This document shows, one piece after another, positions 11,799-22,043 of a DNA stretch of 46,287 bases. The translations under genes were made by a program, and so were the position numbers. Within the stretch, counting starts at the first letter, position 1. Every line of letters starts with the position of its first letter. The notes beneath the pieces were generated by a model. It had not been told where the DNA came from, ran no database searches, and saw only the letters and a list, made by a program, of their open reading frames with translations. Source of the stretch: Chara braunii (lineage: Eukaryota > Streptophyta > Charophyceae > Charales > Characeae); NCBI GenBank assembly GCA_003427395.1, contig BFEA01000065.1:2970498-3016784 (forward strand), in the 5' to 3' direction.

Positions 11799-14700
11799 TT
11801 ACACGGTGAGCCATCTCTCCGAGTCCAACAAGCCGCCATTTTGGAGAATGTCATTCTTAAGCAGCTTTACCAAAAAGGAGTTGATATCTGTCGTCGACCA
11901 ACAGTCGCTTGGTTTGATTTTTAGCAGCTGCAGGTTTGTGAGGTTGTCCCGGTCGAACCAGCGCATGCCTTCTGGTGGTGCGTGGTCGTATCGCAAAAAG
12001 ATGTCTTTGATGGCCAGGCGGTATCGACCGTATGATACTACGAGGGCCGAGGTGGCGCCCTCCGGGAGCTGTTTGTGGATTAGTTGCAATATTTCTGTTT
12101 TGCTCAGCGACAGGCATTCTGTCCATGAAGTGAGGGAGAGGAAAAAGGAGGATCGTCCTGTTATAGAGACGTCCCCATGAGTCTCCCCCCCGGGGGGGAC
12201 TACAAGGCCCAGCTCCCAAACCCCCTCTTTTTTTCTAACTGGTAAGAAGACCATACCTTTGTTTGAGAACGGTGCATCGGGGGATGCTTTTCCCAGGAGG
12301 TGAGATATTTTTTGTCTTTTGCTAGTGAGCTTGTCTCCCGGGGGTTTAGGAGAGGGGGGGGGGTCTTTTGGTTGGCTCGGGTGTTCCTTGGGAGCTGCCG
12401 CTGTCCAGGCAGGTAATGCTAGACACAGACTCTCTGAAGAGCATGTTCGTGTTCATTCCATCTCCCCCTTTCCCAGGTTCTCAGCGTGGTCACTCCTGTC
12501 ATGCGCCTGCGGGGGTTCACCTTCTGTCTGTGTAGCGTCCTCCACTGGGATCTCGCTCCTTCCTCTCCATTCCCCTTCATCCTGCGTCCCCAGTCCAACC
12601 TTTTCTGAACCAGGCCTTTGTTCGGCAGTTGGTGCCAGGCCATCTGCAGGCGGGGGGGTATCCTGTCTCTTTGTTTCTGTAGGTTCCTTTTGAGGGCTAT
12701 TTTCTTTCTCGTGTGAGCCCTGCTGTCTTTCCTTGCCTGTGCAGTCCCTCCTGTCTCGCTCCTGCCCCTCTGCCTGTGTTACACCCAACCCCCCTCGTCC
12801 TTCCTGGCTCTCTGTCTGTGTTGTGCCTGAACCCGCTCGATGTCCCTTTATCTCTGGTGTTTTTGTTATGGAACGGTTTGCATTTTCCGGTGGGGTCTTA
12901 GCTGCCTCGTCCGTACCGTCCCTCCTATCTCGCTCCTGTCCGTCTGACTGAGTAGCGCCCGATCCCACCTGTTCAGTCCAAGGCCTTTTCCCATCGATTG
13001 ACGCCTGGTCGTCCTCTGTCGGCGGGATACCTTCTGTGCTCCGCCTTTTTGTCTCATTGTTGGCTGCAGTGTGATGGACTGGTGAGTCGTCCTTTTCCAC
13101 TCTTGTTTCTTGATCGGCCGTTGGGGGTTTGAAGCGGTTAAGGACAATGTGGAGTAGTTTTTGACAAGTATTTTGCCAATCTGTTCCAACTGGGAGACCC
13201 TGCAGTAGCGCTTTGTGCAGGCTGGCATTGCTTTCCAGCATGGGAATTAAAGCCCTGTACACCCCGTCCCAGAAATCGTCACTGCCCCTGTTGTATTTTG
13301 CATGGAGGCTGTCCATCAGCCAGTCCGCTATTTCCTGTAGGCCCAGTCCCGGTGTTGCGCAGTCCTGTTCCTGTTGAGCGTCCGTCATTTCCACTTCCGG
13401 TGGGTTTGGCGAGGGAGGAGGGGGGGAGGGTGCCCCTGGAATTATCTCTATTTCCATTGGCACCGGGCCGAAAGCCTCTTCAAAGGCGTCCTCCTTTTCT
13501 TGGGTTTCCTTTGTGATGGCACTGTGTAATTTCTGGCCCCCATCTGAGGCCTCTGGCATGCCTTTTATCGGGTGCGGAGAGTCGGTTTTATCTGGCTCTT
13601 TGGCCTTGAGCCTCCATTCTTTCTGCTGTCTCTCTATACGTGATTGCACTGCCAGTGGTCCTACTGGTAAGTATTTCGTGCTGCAGGCCCCAAATCAGGT
13701 TTTTTCTGCTTGTCCGTCGATTGTTCGGATAGTATGTTCTGCTGGTTGTTCTTGCCTTGGGGTGGGGGGAGCCGCCCCTGGGCCGGCGGCCTGGGCTCGG
13801 GTTCCTTTTCGGAGGCAGGAGGTTTTGCAGCCTTCTTGGGTTCCTTCCCGGCTGGGGGGACCCAGTCGTTTGGGGGCTTAGTGGCCCAGCAATGGCCTCC
13901 TCGGCCTTCCCAAACCCAGCCCTTTGTTTGGCCCTTGGAGTCTAGGTCTTCGAGATAGACCGACCCCTCGTGGCCCGGGTCCGCCGTGTGCCACCTGTTG
14001 GGCCTGTGTAGGTCTCGTTGGAGACGTCCCGCTGACGGGTTCCTTTTGTTGGGGTGTTGGGGGCAGGCTGATTCCGTGCACAGGTGTCCGTACGCCCTGC
14101 ACTTGAAACACCAGGGCCTGAACTTGTGTGCTGTGTGAATTTGGTAAGTCTTCCCTCCCATCCTGAACGGGATAATGTCGTCAATTGAAAAAGGTTGGTC
14201 TTTAGGGATGTCCAGAGCCAACGTCATGTAATCATCGCGTTTTGCCACATAGGATGGGAGGGGGTCAATGAAATCAACAATGTTGTATTGTTGACCGAAA
14301 TCGTACACAAAGTCCGCCTGAACCTCTACTGGTATATGTCTCAGTTCTACCCAGTAAAAATCTTTCATCAATTGGTCTCTTTTCTCTTCGGGGGTCAGTT
14401 TCTTCAGTTGCCATGGGTATATGCGCACATCTGATCTTCCCGATCTGATCTTCTTCCATCCGTCCATCTTCTGTTTGTCCTGGGGGAAGAGGCTGAGAAC
14501 TGTGAACACCGTTGAGGAGAGGGGTTGGATTAAGAAAAATTCATGCACCGCCTCTGTGCTGCCCTTCATCTCTTCTAATCGCTTACATATCCATCGTATC
14601 TTATTGTTGACTGATTTCTGAGCAGCCTCCCCATGGAACAACCAGTTGCTTGCATGTTTAACGTATGCTTTGTCCCTGGCTTCCAATTTATCCACAGGGT

Positions 14701-15421
14701 AGGTTTTCATCAGTGTTTTCCTCCCTCCTTGGTCGACCACCTGATTTTCTGAGGGGAGGAGAAACAGCGTGAGGAAGTATGCTCTGGCAGCTGAGAGGTT
14801 ACGGAGGGGTACATTCAACACTTCGTTCCCTTCTTGTTGGTCTCCAGGAGAAACCCGTTTTATCATAAGGGCTTTCTCCTGAATTGTGCACCTAACTCTT
14901 TGTGCCCATGATCCTTTTTTCCTTTCTGCATCTAACGTTCGGTCGGACTCTGGGATCTGTTTTTGTTTCCTTTCTTCTGTGTTATTTTCCTTTTCTGTTA
15001 ACACCCCCTCATCTTTTGCACTCCCACCTTCCACAGCCTCCTCTTCTGTCTCCATGATGAGGTCATTCTCAGGGGAGGCAATTTCCTGCGTCACATTCCT
15101 TTCTTCTTGGGGTGTCCCGCTACAGGAGGCCGATGTTTGGTCAGACCGGGCTGCTATTGTTCCATTGTTACATTCATTTGACAGGGGTGGCCACTGTTGC
15201 GGGTCTAACAACATCTCTGTTTGAGTGGGGAGCCCACTTGCTCGCTCCATTGTCTGAGGGGTGGACTTCTTGTTCCTCACGCCAACTGGTCTCGTATAAG
15301 GGTTTATTGTCAGGTGTTTGTATGGGTTGTGTCTCATTGCTCCTCGATAAAATATGAGGGACCCTGGCTTCCCAACCCTCTTGTTTGATCCATCCATTCT
15401 GTGTTTCTGTGTCCCCGGCAT
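11799..15421 (-). pseudogene. LINE L1 ORF1: nucleic-acid-binding protein with CCHC-like knuckle
   Basis: ORF1 proteins coat LINE RNA. The first frame (15421-13661, 586 codons) has charged N-terminal helices. It then has a DUF4283-like fold (WVELRHIPVEVQADFVY to FRMGGKTYQIHTAHKF) and a knuckle-like CFKCRAYGHLCTESAC with CX2CX4HX6C spacing instead of the usual HX4C. A frameshift near 13655 leads to 13649-12453 (398 codons), rich in Glu/Gln/Thr. That piece has short internal repeats of the type GATQSDGQERDRRDG. After at least one stop, the same frame continues at 12254-11799 to the end. A joined length of over 1100 codons is much longer than the usual 300-600 of plant LINE ORF1. It is broken and presumably inactive. 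Confidence 0.8.
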
Positions 15422-16394
15422 CGTATTTCACTTATTTTCTGAGCTGGTTCGAAGGAATTTTGTCTGAGCTGACGTCACAGGGTTCCGGGGGTGATACTGA
15501 ACGGGGAGTAGGTTAAACAGAGGTATGGGCAGGGCCAGGGGAGAGGGGGCGAGAGGGAGGGAGTAATACCTGTCCTATTTCTCTCCTCCAATCCCGTCGT
15601 CGTTAGAGGAACTTGCCTTAACTATACAGGGATTTGAACGCTGTCGCGTGTCCGTGCCAAGGTTACTTTTCTGCCTCTACCTCTCTGTTATTCCATTCTC
15701 CCATCTTCCTCCCAGTTTCGTTGCGTCATGTCCTGTTGCCAGATTTTGTCGAGCCGCTGGCGCTTTTTGCCGAACCCTGTCGCGTGTCGCCCCTGCCCCG
15801 TGTTCCCGAACCCTGTCGCGGGTCGCCCCTGCCGCGTGTCACACCCCCAGGTAACAGCACAGCCGCGTTCCACGTAATTCCTTTGCGTCGTGACCCTCTG
15901 CCAATTTTCGCCAAGGCACTCTCCCGTCTGGCCGAAGTCTCACGCCTGTCACATGTCACCCCTGCCACGTGTCGCACATCCAAGTAACATCACGGCCGCA
16001 CACCCCCATCCACCATACGTCCAGGTTACCTTCCTCCACATGTCCCCACCAGTTCGGCCGTCCCCGTCAGGGTTTCTCTATCACTGACAATTGTTCACCT
16101 GCTTCTAACTCCTCTTGTTTCTGCTTGTGTGTTTGAGCTGCTGTTGTTCGTTGCCTCGTCTCGATCTGTTGTTGCCGCCTCTTCCTACGTACACTTTGGT
16201 TTCACCAAGGACTCACTCCACTGCAACTCCAGCGCCAGCCACAACGCCGGCTGTGATCCCTTGCCACGTGTCCAAAAACGCGGCGTGCCCGGAGTCTTGC
16301 GTGGCACCCCCGCTGTCGCGAGGGGTTGGACCAGTTTCCACGTCAGCCCGTGACGCGGCGTGGCCCAGCGTCTTTGATTCCCGCGCGTTCCCTC
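15422..16394 (-). mobile_element. 5' UTR of LINE L1
   Basis: Non-coding and GC-rich, lying between the ORF1 start and the probable target duplication. It contains imperfect direct repeats of CGAACCCTGTCGCG/TGTCGCCCCTGCC around 15770-15840 and further CACGTGTC-type repeats at 15950-15975 and 16262-16275. LINE promoters are internal, so the promoter should lie here. I see no TATA box. Confidence 0.6.
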
Positions 16395-16407
16395 TTTCAG
16401 AAGACAC

Positions 16408-16979
16408 ATTAGTTCAGGTCCCAACCTGAGTCTAATAGAATAGCACTACCAAAAACATGGTATGTTTAGATGTAAGTCTCCCGACCCAGACAGGTAAAAA
16501 GGTAGTCACTTACAGCAACAAGGTAATCCAGACAAGAGCGAGAGAGGAGACACCCATACATTCCAGAACCAAATAGACAGGTTACCTTACCACCCTGAGG
16601 ATCAGCCAAGTGAGACAAACATGAGAAGGTCAACACACCAATCCCACAGTTCTAGCAAGTATTACCAATCTGGCGGTCCAATTGACTGAGAGGAACTTCA
16701 TGTGGTGACAAGACCAGCTCAGCAAAAAGTACATAGTATAAGTATCCGAGAAAGCATCTGTTTAGAATAGGCTAACTTAGGCAGGGATGAAGTTCGGTAC
16801 ATCCTTCTCAAGAGCAGTAATCAATGCTGGCTTCCGGGCCTCCACACCAGAAGGGGGAGGAGCGTGAGTGAGTATCTTATGTAAATTTATGACTTGCCGG
16901 GGGAATAGGAACTGGACTGACGCTCCCCAGAATGGAAAAGGAGCCAGAACCCAAAGGTTCTGTTTAAAAAAAAAAAAAA
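16408..16979 (+). mobile_element. LINE tail L4: 3' UTR and poly(A)
   Basis: The last 210 bases (from 16770) match the 3' ends at 31077-31273 and 44745-44943, including GGCTAACTTAGGCAGG, the CCCCAGAATGGAAAAGGAGCC block and a terminal stem-loop, then 14 A residues (16966-16979). It has no coding part. It may be a 5'-truncated insertion into which L1 later jumped, which would place its 5' edge left of 6763, but I could not fix that edge. No target duplication found. Confidence 0.75.
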
Positions 16980-17468
16980 GTGAGAGAGGTAGAAAGCAGC
17001 CGTAGCTGCTCTAGGTTAGAGATAGGTTGCAGCGTGTATGTGTATGAGTGTACAGTGAGTTGTGTGCGTGTGTGGGACATCCAGGGAGATCGAGAGTAGC
17101 GTGCGTGTGAACAGTTGCCGAGGATACAGCGTTGAAGGGTGTTGTGAGGGCACACAGGCACCATAGCTGTTCGAACTTCGAAGCAAGTTGAATCTGAGCT
17201 GTGTTCTTGGCCATGATGTCTTTGAGCTTTGTGTGGGTGCTCGTCGCCAGTGTGATTGCCATCTGTTTTCACGCATGCTGAGTAAGAAAGAAGACGAGGC
17301 TGGTTGCATGGCTACCTAGTATCTACTCTAGATGTTGTTTGAATTACTCTTCCATCAACATCTGAATCTTTGCGCTTATTTTGTGTTTATTGCTATCTTT
17401 CTTCCTGTATGACTCCATAACTGACTTCTTTGTGCCTGTCCGTTCCATCTACCTTCCCATGTGCTCAG
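16980..17468 (+). other. Probable host intron or flank, no gene seen
   Basis: No coding signal. The first part is GT-rich (GTGTGTG and similar from 17030 to 17110). The last 150 bases before 17468 are T- and C-rich and end in TGTGCTCAG, a good 3' splice site. One CCATAGCT motif lies at 17161. Confidence 0.4.
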
Positions 17469-17648
17469 GTTTACAAATATTATTTGGACCGTGGTCTTCG
17501 GGATGAGGATATAGCACCAATGAAGGAAGAATGGTTCATCAAGGTCCGGTCATTGATACCACAAACTCATGGCAAAGCGATAAGTCGCGCTACCTTTGAT
17601 CGCATTTTGGCCACATGCTTGACTGAAGTGAAGGGCGACTACATACAG
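17469..17648 (+). CDS. Probable internal host exon, 60 codons, function unknown
   Basis: The stretch is bounded by TGTGCTCAG on the left and ACAG/GTCAGT on the right, good acceptor and donor sites. It is exactly 180 bp and fully open from the first base to the last, so it would be a phase 0-0 exon. The peptide begins VYKYYLDRGLRDEDIAPMKE and ends CLTEVKGDYIQ. Its composition is that of an ordinary folded, helical protein, with no low complexity and mixed codon use, unlike the TE remnants nearby. I do not recognise the family and do not assign a function. Neighbouring exons must lie outside the window or beyond the TE clusters. This would be the only non-transposon gene in the window. Confidence 0.6.
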
Positions 17649-18948
17649 GTCAGTCATAGCAGCCCAATTGATCAGCTTACGACCACATGACTAAAGCAGA
17701 GCATGGCGTTCCCTCTTTGCTGTCCACGCTTGAAATATGTAGAAATGTTGCAAATGCTTCAATGGCAGGCCCCACCGGACTGTGTTCAAGTCTTTGTCAG
17801 GAAATCTTACTGTCCCAATCGGATGGCAAAAATGAAATTCCGAGAACATGCATGGGGTTTCAGAACCTAGACAGACATAACAGACATAGCTCATCCGGCA
17901 GTGTGCTCTCTGGCTGTGCAAAGTTATTTGTACTGAAGGGGAGAGTGGGTAAGAGTGGATGGATCCAAGGAGGAGATCTGAACAAAACATGCAGATGCTT
18001 GACTATGAACCCTCGAGCAATCAAGGTGTGCGAACTCATCTGGATACTGTGAAGCTGTGTAGGGAAGGACGAGAGGGCCCAGATGAAAGAAACTCCAGGA
18101 GACCTTCAACAAGTTCTCTAAACTGGGAACGACATGTGCCACACCCCTGCTTGATTGAGTCATGTAAGGGTATAGGGCATCGTTTCAGTCTGCTAACAAG
18201 ATGTAATACTAACAGCTCATGGCTGTTGATTCTTTACGTCAGCAGCAGCTGTGATCACGTAGTGGACTGCAATTCTAGTAAGGTGGAAAGCAGCCCGTAG
18301 TGTCACGTCTCCCAACTTCTGACTTGCACTTTCTTCCATGTAAATGATATTTGTTTCATGAGGCTAGCAGTCTGGAGGGGAGCATACACAATTGGGGCGA
18401 GGTGGTTCTTGGCAATACCTAACTATGAGCTCACCGGATTGTGTGCTGTTAAATTCCTTGTTCTTGTTCACACATCAGTACTTCTGGTCATCGCTGCTCG
18501 GATACGGTTTGTGGAACTTTTTAGTGACAACAAGCCAACGGTCCGATAGCGTTATCTGCCCCCCCCCTGCCCAGGGCGATGGCCAGAAACAAAAAACTCC
18601 GCAGGCCCGCGCGCGCACCGCACTTTCGCACTCGCACACAGCACCGCGCTCCCACATTCGTCAACGCGCACACAGGCCCCGCAGCCTCTGTCGCGCCTGC
18701 GGTACCACCGTGAAATGCCATGCCCTAATTCCATTGCCCCGGGCCCGCCCGTGTCCACGAAACGCCACGCCTGATTTCCCTTGCCCAAGTCCCGCGCGCC
18801 TCCACACTGAATTTCGCTGGGCCCGGCGGGAGGCGTCATGCTGGGCCCTTTGCTTCCTTTAAGAGTATAGAAATACTTGATCTGTCGCAGTTGCAGCTGT
18901 GGTTTCTGACACTTTCTCCTGCCTCAGCTTTCGTTATTTCACCCACAG
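17649..18948 (+). other. Probable intron sequence, no confident gene
   Basis: Starts with the GTCAGT donor of the exon. 17690-18550 has short open frames without recognisable domains. 18555-18850 is strongly GC-rich (CGCGCGC stretches), like the 5' UTRs of the LINEs here, and may be the remnant of one. The final 60 bases are T/C-rich and end in CACCCACAG. Confidence 0.4.
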
Positions 18949-19093
18949 CTATGGCTGCAGTGGCTGCAGCTGCAGAACTTGGTGTGCCTGTTGCCGAATG
19001 CGCTTCTACTATCGAGTCCACAACTGCACCATCCATTGCAGAAGGCCGGGGTGCAGTATTACCAGCTCCACCAGACATTACATCGTTCTGCTG
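18949..19093 (+). CDS. Candidate second host exon, low confidence
   Basis: A 145-bp stretch between TTTCACCCACAG and CTG/GTAAGC, again a plausible acceptor and donor pair. Two frames are open throughout. One gives a Leu/Gln-rich peptide starting LWLQWLQLQNLV. The other has an ATG at 18951 and an Ala-rich start, MAAVAAAAELGVPV. The length leaves phase 1 at the donor if read from the first base, and the exon at 17469-17648 ends in phase 0, so joining them uses the Leu/Gln frame. The TGCAG repeats at its start could also explain the open frames. Confidence 0.25.
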
Positions 19094-19204
19094 GTAAGCG
19101 CCTGCTGTTGATGTCAGACAACAAACGCCAATCTTGCGGTGGTAAGTCACCACTTGAAAATCCCAAAGATCACTCTCTTGAGATTTCCTGAAATTCCTTT
19201 TTTT

Positions 19205-20958
19205 TTTTAACAAAGGAAAGGGCAATGGCAGATCCTAAACTCCCATTCATAGTTACTATGGATACGAGCTAGTATGAGATTGGCACAGTGCTGCAACAAG
19301 ATGATGGTGATGGCTTGCGTCCGCTCGAATACTACAGCAAACACATGACCAGCCGCAAGGTACCTACCTCCATGTATATGCGTGAGCTCTATGGCTTGTA
19401 TGAGGCACTCACGAATTGGAAGCACTACCTTTTGGGTCGCCACTTCAAGGTCTACTAGGTTATCAGACCTTGCGGTGGATCAAATCACAAACTGATCTCA
19501 TGAGATTGATGTATATGATTTTGAATTGAAACATAAGAAAGGCTGTTAAAATCGTGTCGCTGATGATTTGTTTCGTCATCCTCAATTTTTGACTTGCCTT
19601 GTGAGCTCTTACGACCTCCAAAGGAAACAAAAGGAGGATCTGGTCGAGCATACTGCCAAGGATCTGGACCTCAGTTCCATCCTTAAGCAGATTAAGGCTG
19701 ACCCCAGTAGTCATCTTGATTTTCATGAATGTGAGGGTCTTTTATTTCGACGCTATGGGACGTTCGACCGTTTGTGTGTGCCCAACTATGAGCCTCTCCG
19801 AACTCATTTCTTGGATTTGGCACATGGTTATTGTGGATGCTTTGGCTTTGAGAAGACTTATGCAAGTCTTCTGCAGCAATTTGATTGGTCGGGTATGAAG
19901 GGATCTGTTCATAAATTTGTGGTTGAGTGTCAGACTTGTCAACGGATCAAGGTCCATCGGCATAAGCTTTATGACCTGTTGAAACCCCTTCCCATTCCCA
20001 ACAGACCTGGTGAGTCCGTTGCCATCGATTTCATCGATATGGGAAAGGTAAGTAAGGACGAACACTCATAAGTCATGGTGATTGTTGATCCATTCTCTAA
20101 ATTTATGAATCTGATTCCTTTACCACCTCATGCACAACTGATCTTGCAATTAATGAATCCCATCAGAAGTACATTATGTAGTATGACCCCTCAAAAACTC
20201 TTGTGAGTGATCGGGACACCAGGTTCATTAGTGCAGATTGGAGGAACTTCACCTCTCAGATCTACGACATTAAACTGAGGATGACATCTGGTCGATATCC
20301 AGAAGCCAATGGATTGGCTGAGAAAATCAACCAAACTGTTACTCAACTTCTTCGTGCTCCAATCGTTCCCTATCAGAACACGTAGGACAAAAAATTGGAA
20401 ATAGTGAAGGGGTTGTACAAAAACTTTATCCAAGCTGGTTGCACTACGGATGGCAGATTCTCAATCCTCTATCATTCTTGTTCCCTGATCGAGCGCCTGG
20501 TTTGATGCCCGACATGCTTGGCTACAACACCAAGTACTTGCACTTGCCCAAAGTTGTTGTTGCAACGATGACCAAGCGCCAACATGCCATGATCAAGTTT
20601 GCTAACAAGCAACGCAAACTTGTGTCGTTAAAAGCCGGAAGTTATGTCTGGGTCAAAATGTCTGAATTTTCGGAAGAAGAGGGAGTGTCGCGTAAACTTC
20701 TTCCATTGTACTATTGGCAAGTTCTGAAGGTGGTAGGGGATGATTCATTTGGTACTTCGTATGTGATTGTCGTGCCACCTCATCTGCGCACGTATCCGGT
20801 CTTTCACGCATTTAAATTGTTTCCCCACATTGTTGACGAGTCCTTTATCTTTCGTGAGCCTATGATCCCTCGTACTATCAATGGTTGTTACAAAATCGGC
20901 AGAATTGTTTCACATGAGGGAAAAGAAAGGAACAGACAATATCAAGTTCACTTTCTAT
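19205..20958 (+). pseudogene. pol: Gypsy element G1 pol: RNase H, integrase, start of chromo-like end
   Basis: RNase H begins near 19225 (PFIVTMDTS, then YEIGTVLQQ and PLEYYSKH), with an in-frame TAG at 19270 and a frameshift near 19456. The RNase H/integrase link shows NRVADDLFRHP. The integrase has a zinc-finger-like N-domain (AHGYCGCFGFEKT and CQTCQR). Its core has Asp in VAIDF (about 20025), Asp in VSDRD (20209) and Glu in GLAEKIN (20320), about 36 residues after the second Asp. The GPY/F-type segment runs from about 20620 (SYVWVKM to PVFHAFKLFPH). The last domain stops at VHFL, where the 10.3-kb block begins, and resumes at 31291. LTR, gag, protease and RT are absent on the left, so the element is truncated near 19205, after an oligo-T. 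Stops near 19484, 20070 and 20384 and further frameshifts make it inactive. Confidence 0.88.
20947..20958. other. Target-site duplication, left copy, around the 10.3-kb block
   Basis: TTCACTTTCTAT is repeated exactly at 31291-31302, just after the poly(A) of a LINE tail. Skipping from the end of one copy to the end of the other restores an open gypsy reading frame, which is independent support. Confidence 0.9.
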
Positions 20959-22043
20959 GGGCACTCAACTCACCCGTTCCCATATGCCCATGCAATTGTA
21001 GAGCAGACTTGGAGAGAGAAAATCCACACCAACCCAATAATGAGATATGCACAGCGGGCGAGAGCGCCAGCGCCGACCGGTAGCGTTAACCCACTGCGTT
21101 AACGCCACGCCTACACGCCCGAGGGAATTTCTCCCTTCGCGGGAGAAATGGCACCGCGCGCGTTACCAGGCGCACGCCATCTCCGTTTGCGAATTCGAAG
21201 GTCTAAGGCGGGAAAAAGAGGGAAAGAACGCCCCACGTCTCGCCACGCCTACGGGCGTGGCTATTCGTGACAAAGAGACGAGAAAGACGGGCGAGGACAA
21301 GAAGAAGATGAGAGAAGAAAGAGAGGGCAGGGAGAAATGATGGAAATAGAAGGTGTAGCGGAACAGCCTTTTGGAAGGAAGTGTTAAGTTTCCCCAAAGA
21401 AGGCGAAAAGGGAAGCACCGAGAAACCAGCGAACGACAAGAAGCAACAGTAGATTTGGGAAGGAAAAAAACACGCATCTGCCCTACTCCAAGGGCGGAAG
21501 GAGTGTGTTGAGGAAGAAAAGGAACTTAAGACAGGAGGGACACAACAAGGAGGAGGTCTCCCAAACACAGCAAAGGAACGAAAGCGGGAAAGGGAAGGGA
21601 GAAGCTTTCACGAGTGAAATCCCTTCCGAGAGAATAGGACAGCAGGCAATCACTGCAAGAGTGAAACTCGCAGCGTCAAGACAGAACGAACCAAGACAAA
21701 GAAGACACGAGGTAAGGCAGTTCTAACTTCACATACTGTCATCAAGCAAGGGCGAAAAAAGGAAGTCTATCGACATGGGCGAAGAATCTAGGAGCAGCCA
21801 GAGAAAGCCATCAAGAATGATTAGCAGAATAAGCCAGGGCCCGCTACTCACACGAAGCAAAGAAGAGACAAAAAGAGTGTTGATAATCACTTTCCCCTTT
21901 TGCAACTTGTGTGCGGCAATAAGCGTGAGAAAGGCCTCAAAAAGCGGAATGAACCGCACGGCAACAGTCCAGTCCGAGCTTGCCCGTTCATCTCCATTTT
22001 GCGGAGTATATACGAGCGCAGAGGAATACTGTATACAGAGAAA
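20959..22043 (+). mobile_element. Probable 5' UTR of LINE L2
   Basis: No gene seen. It begins at the target duplication and is GC-rich with CCACGCCTAC and GGGCGTGGC elements (21100-21260). An inverted repeat GGGAATTTCTCCC/GGGAGAAAT lies around 21122-21149. It then becomes purine-rich to about 21720. Position, orientation and composition fit a LINE 5' UTR with internal promoter. Direct sequence similarity to the L1 5' UTR is weak by eye. Confidence 0.5.

Larger units (their letters stand above)
6777..16394 (-). mobile_element. LINE L1, apparently full length
   Basis: In minus-strand order it has a GC-rich 5' UTR (16394-15422), ORF1 (15421-11799), ORF2 (11786-7480), a 3' UTR of about 680 bp and a 26-base poly(A), seen as poly-T at 6777-6802. 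The two edges are marked by a 12/13 match that I take as the target duplication. The layout is that of plant-type L1 LINEs, which copy by nicking the target with an APE endonuclease and reverse transcribing their RNA in place. ORF1 and ORF2 are both interrupted, so this copy is dead. Its 3' end finishes CTGTTT before the A tail, as do the other LINE tails here, but its coding sequence is clearly different from L3. Confidence 0.88.

Noticed and set aside
1-21000. G0 and G1 as two halves of one gypsy element
   Set aside because: The RT region is absent from both, the DNA between holds an exon-like segment and unassigned DNA, and no matching break points were found.
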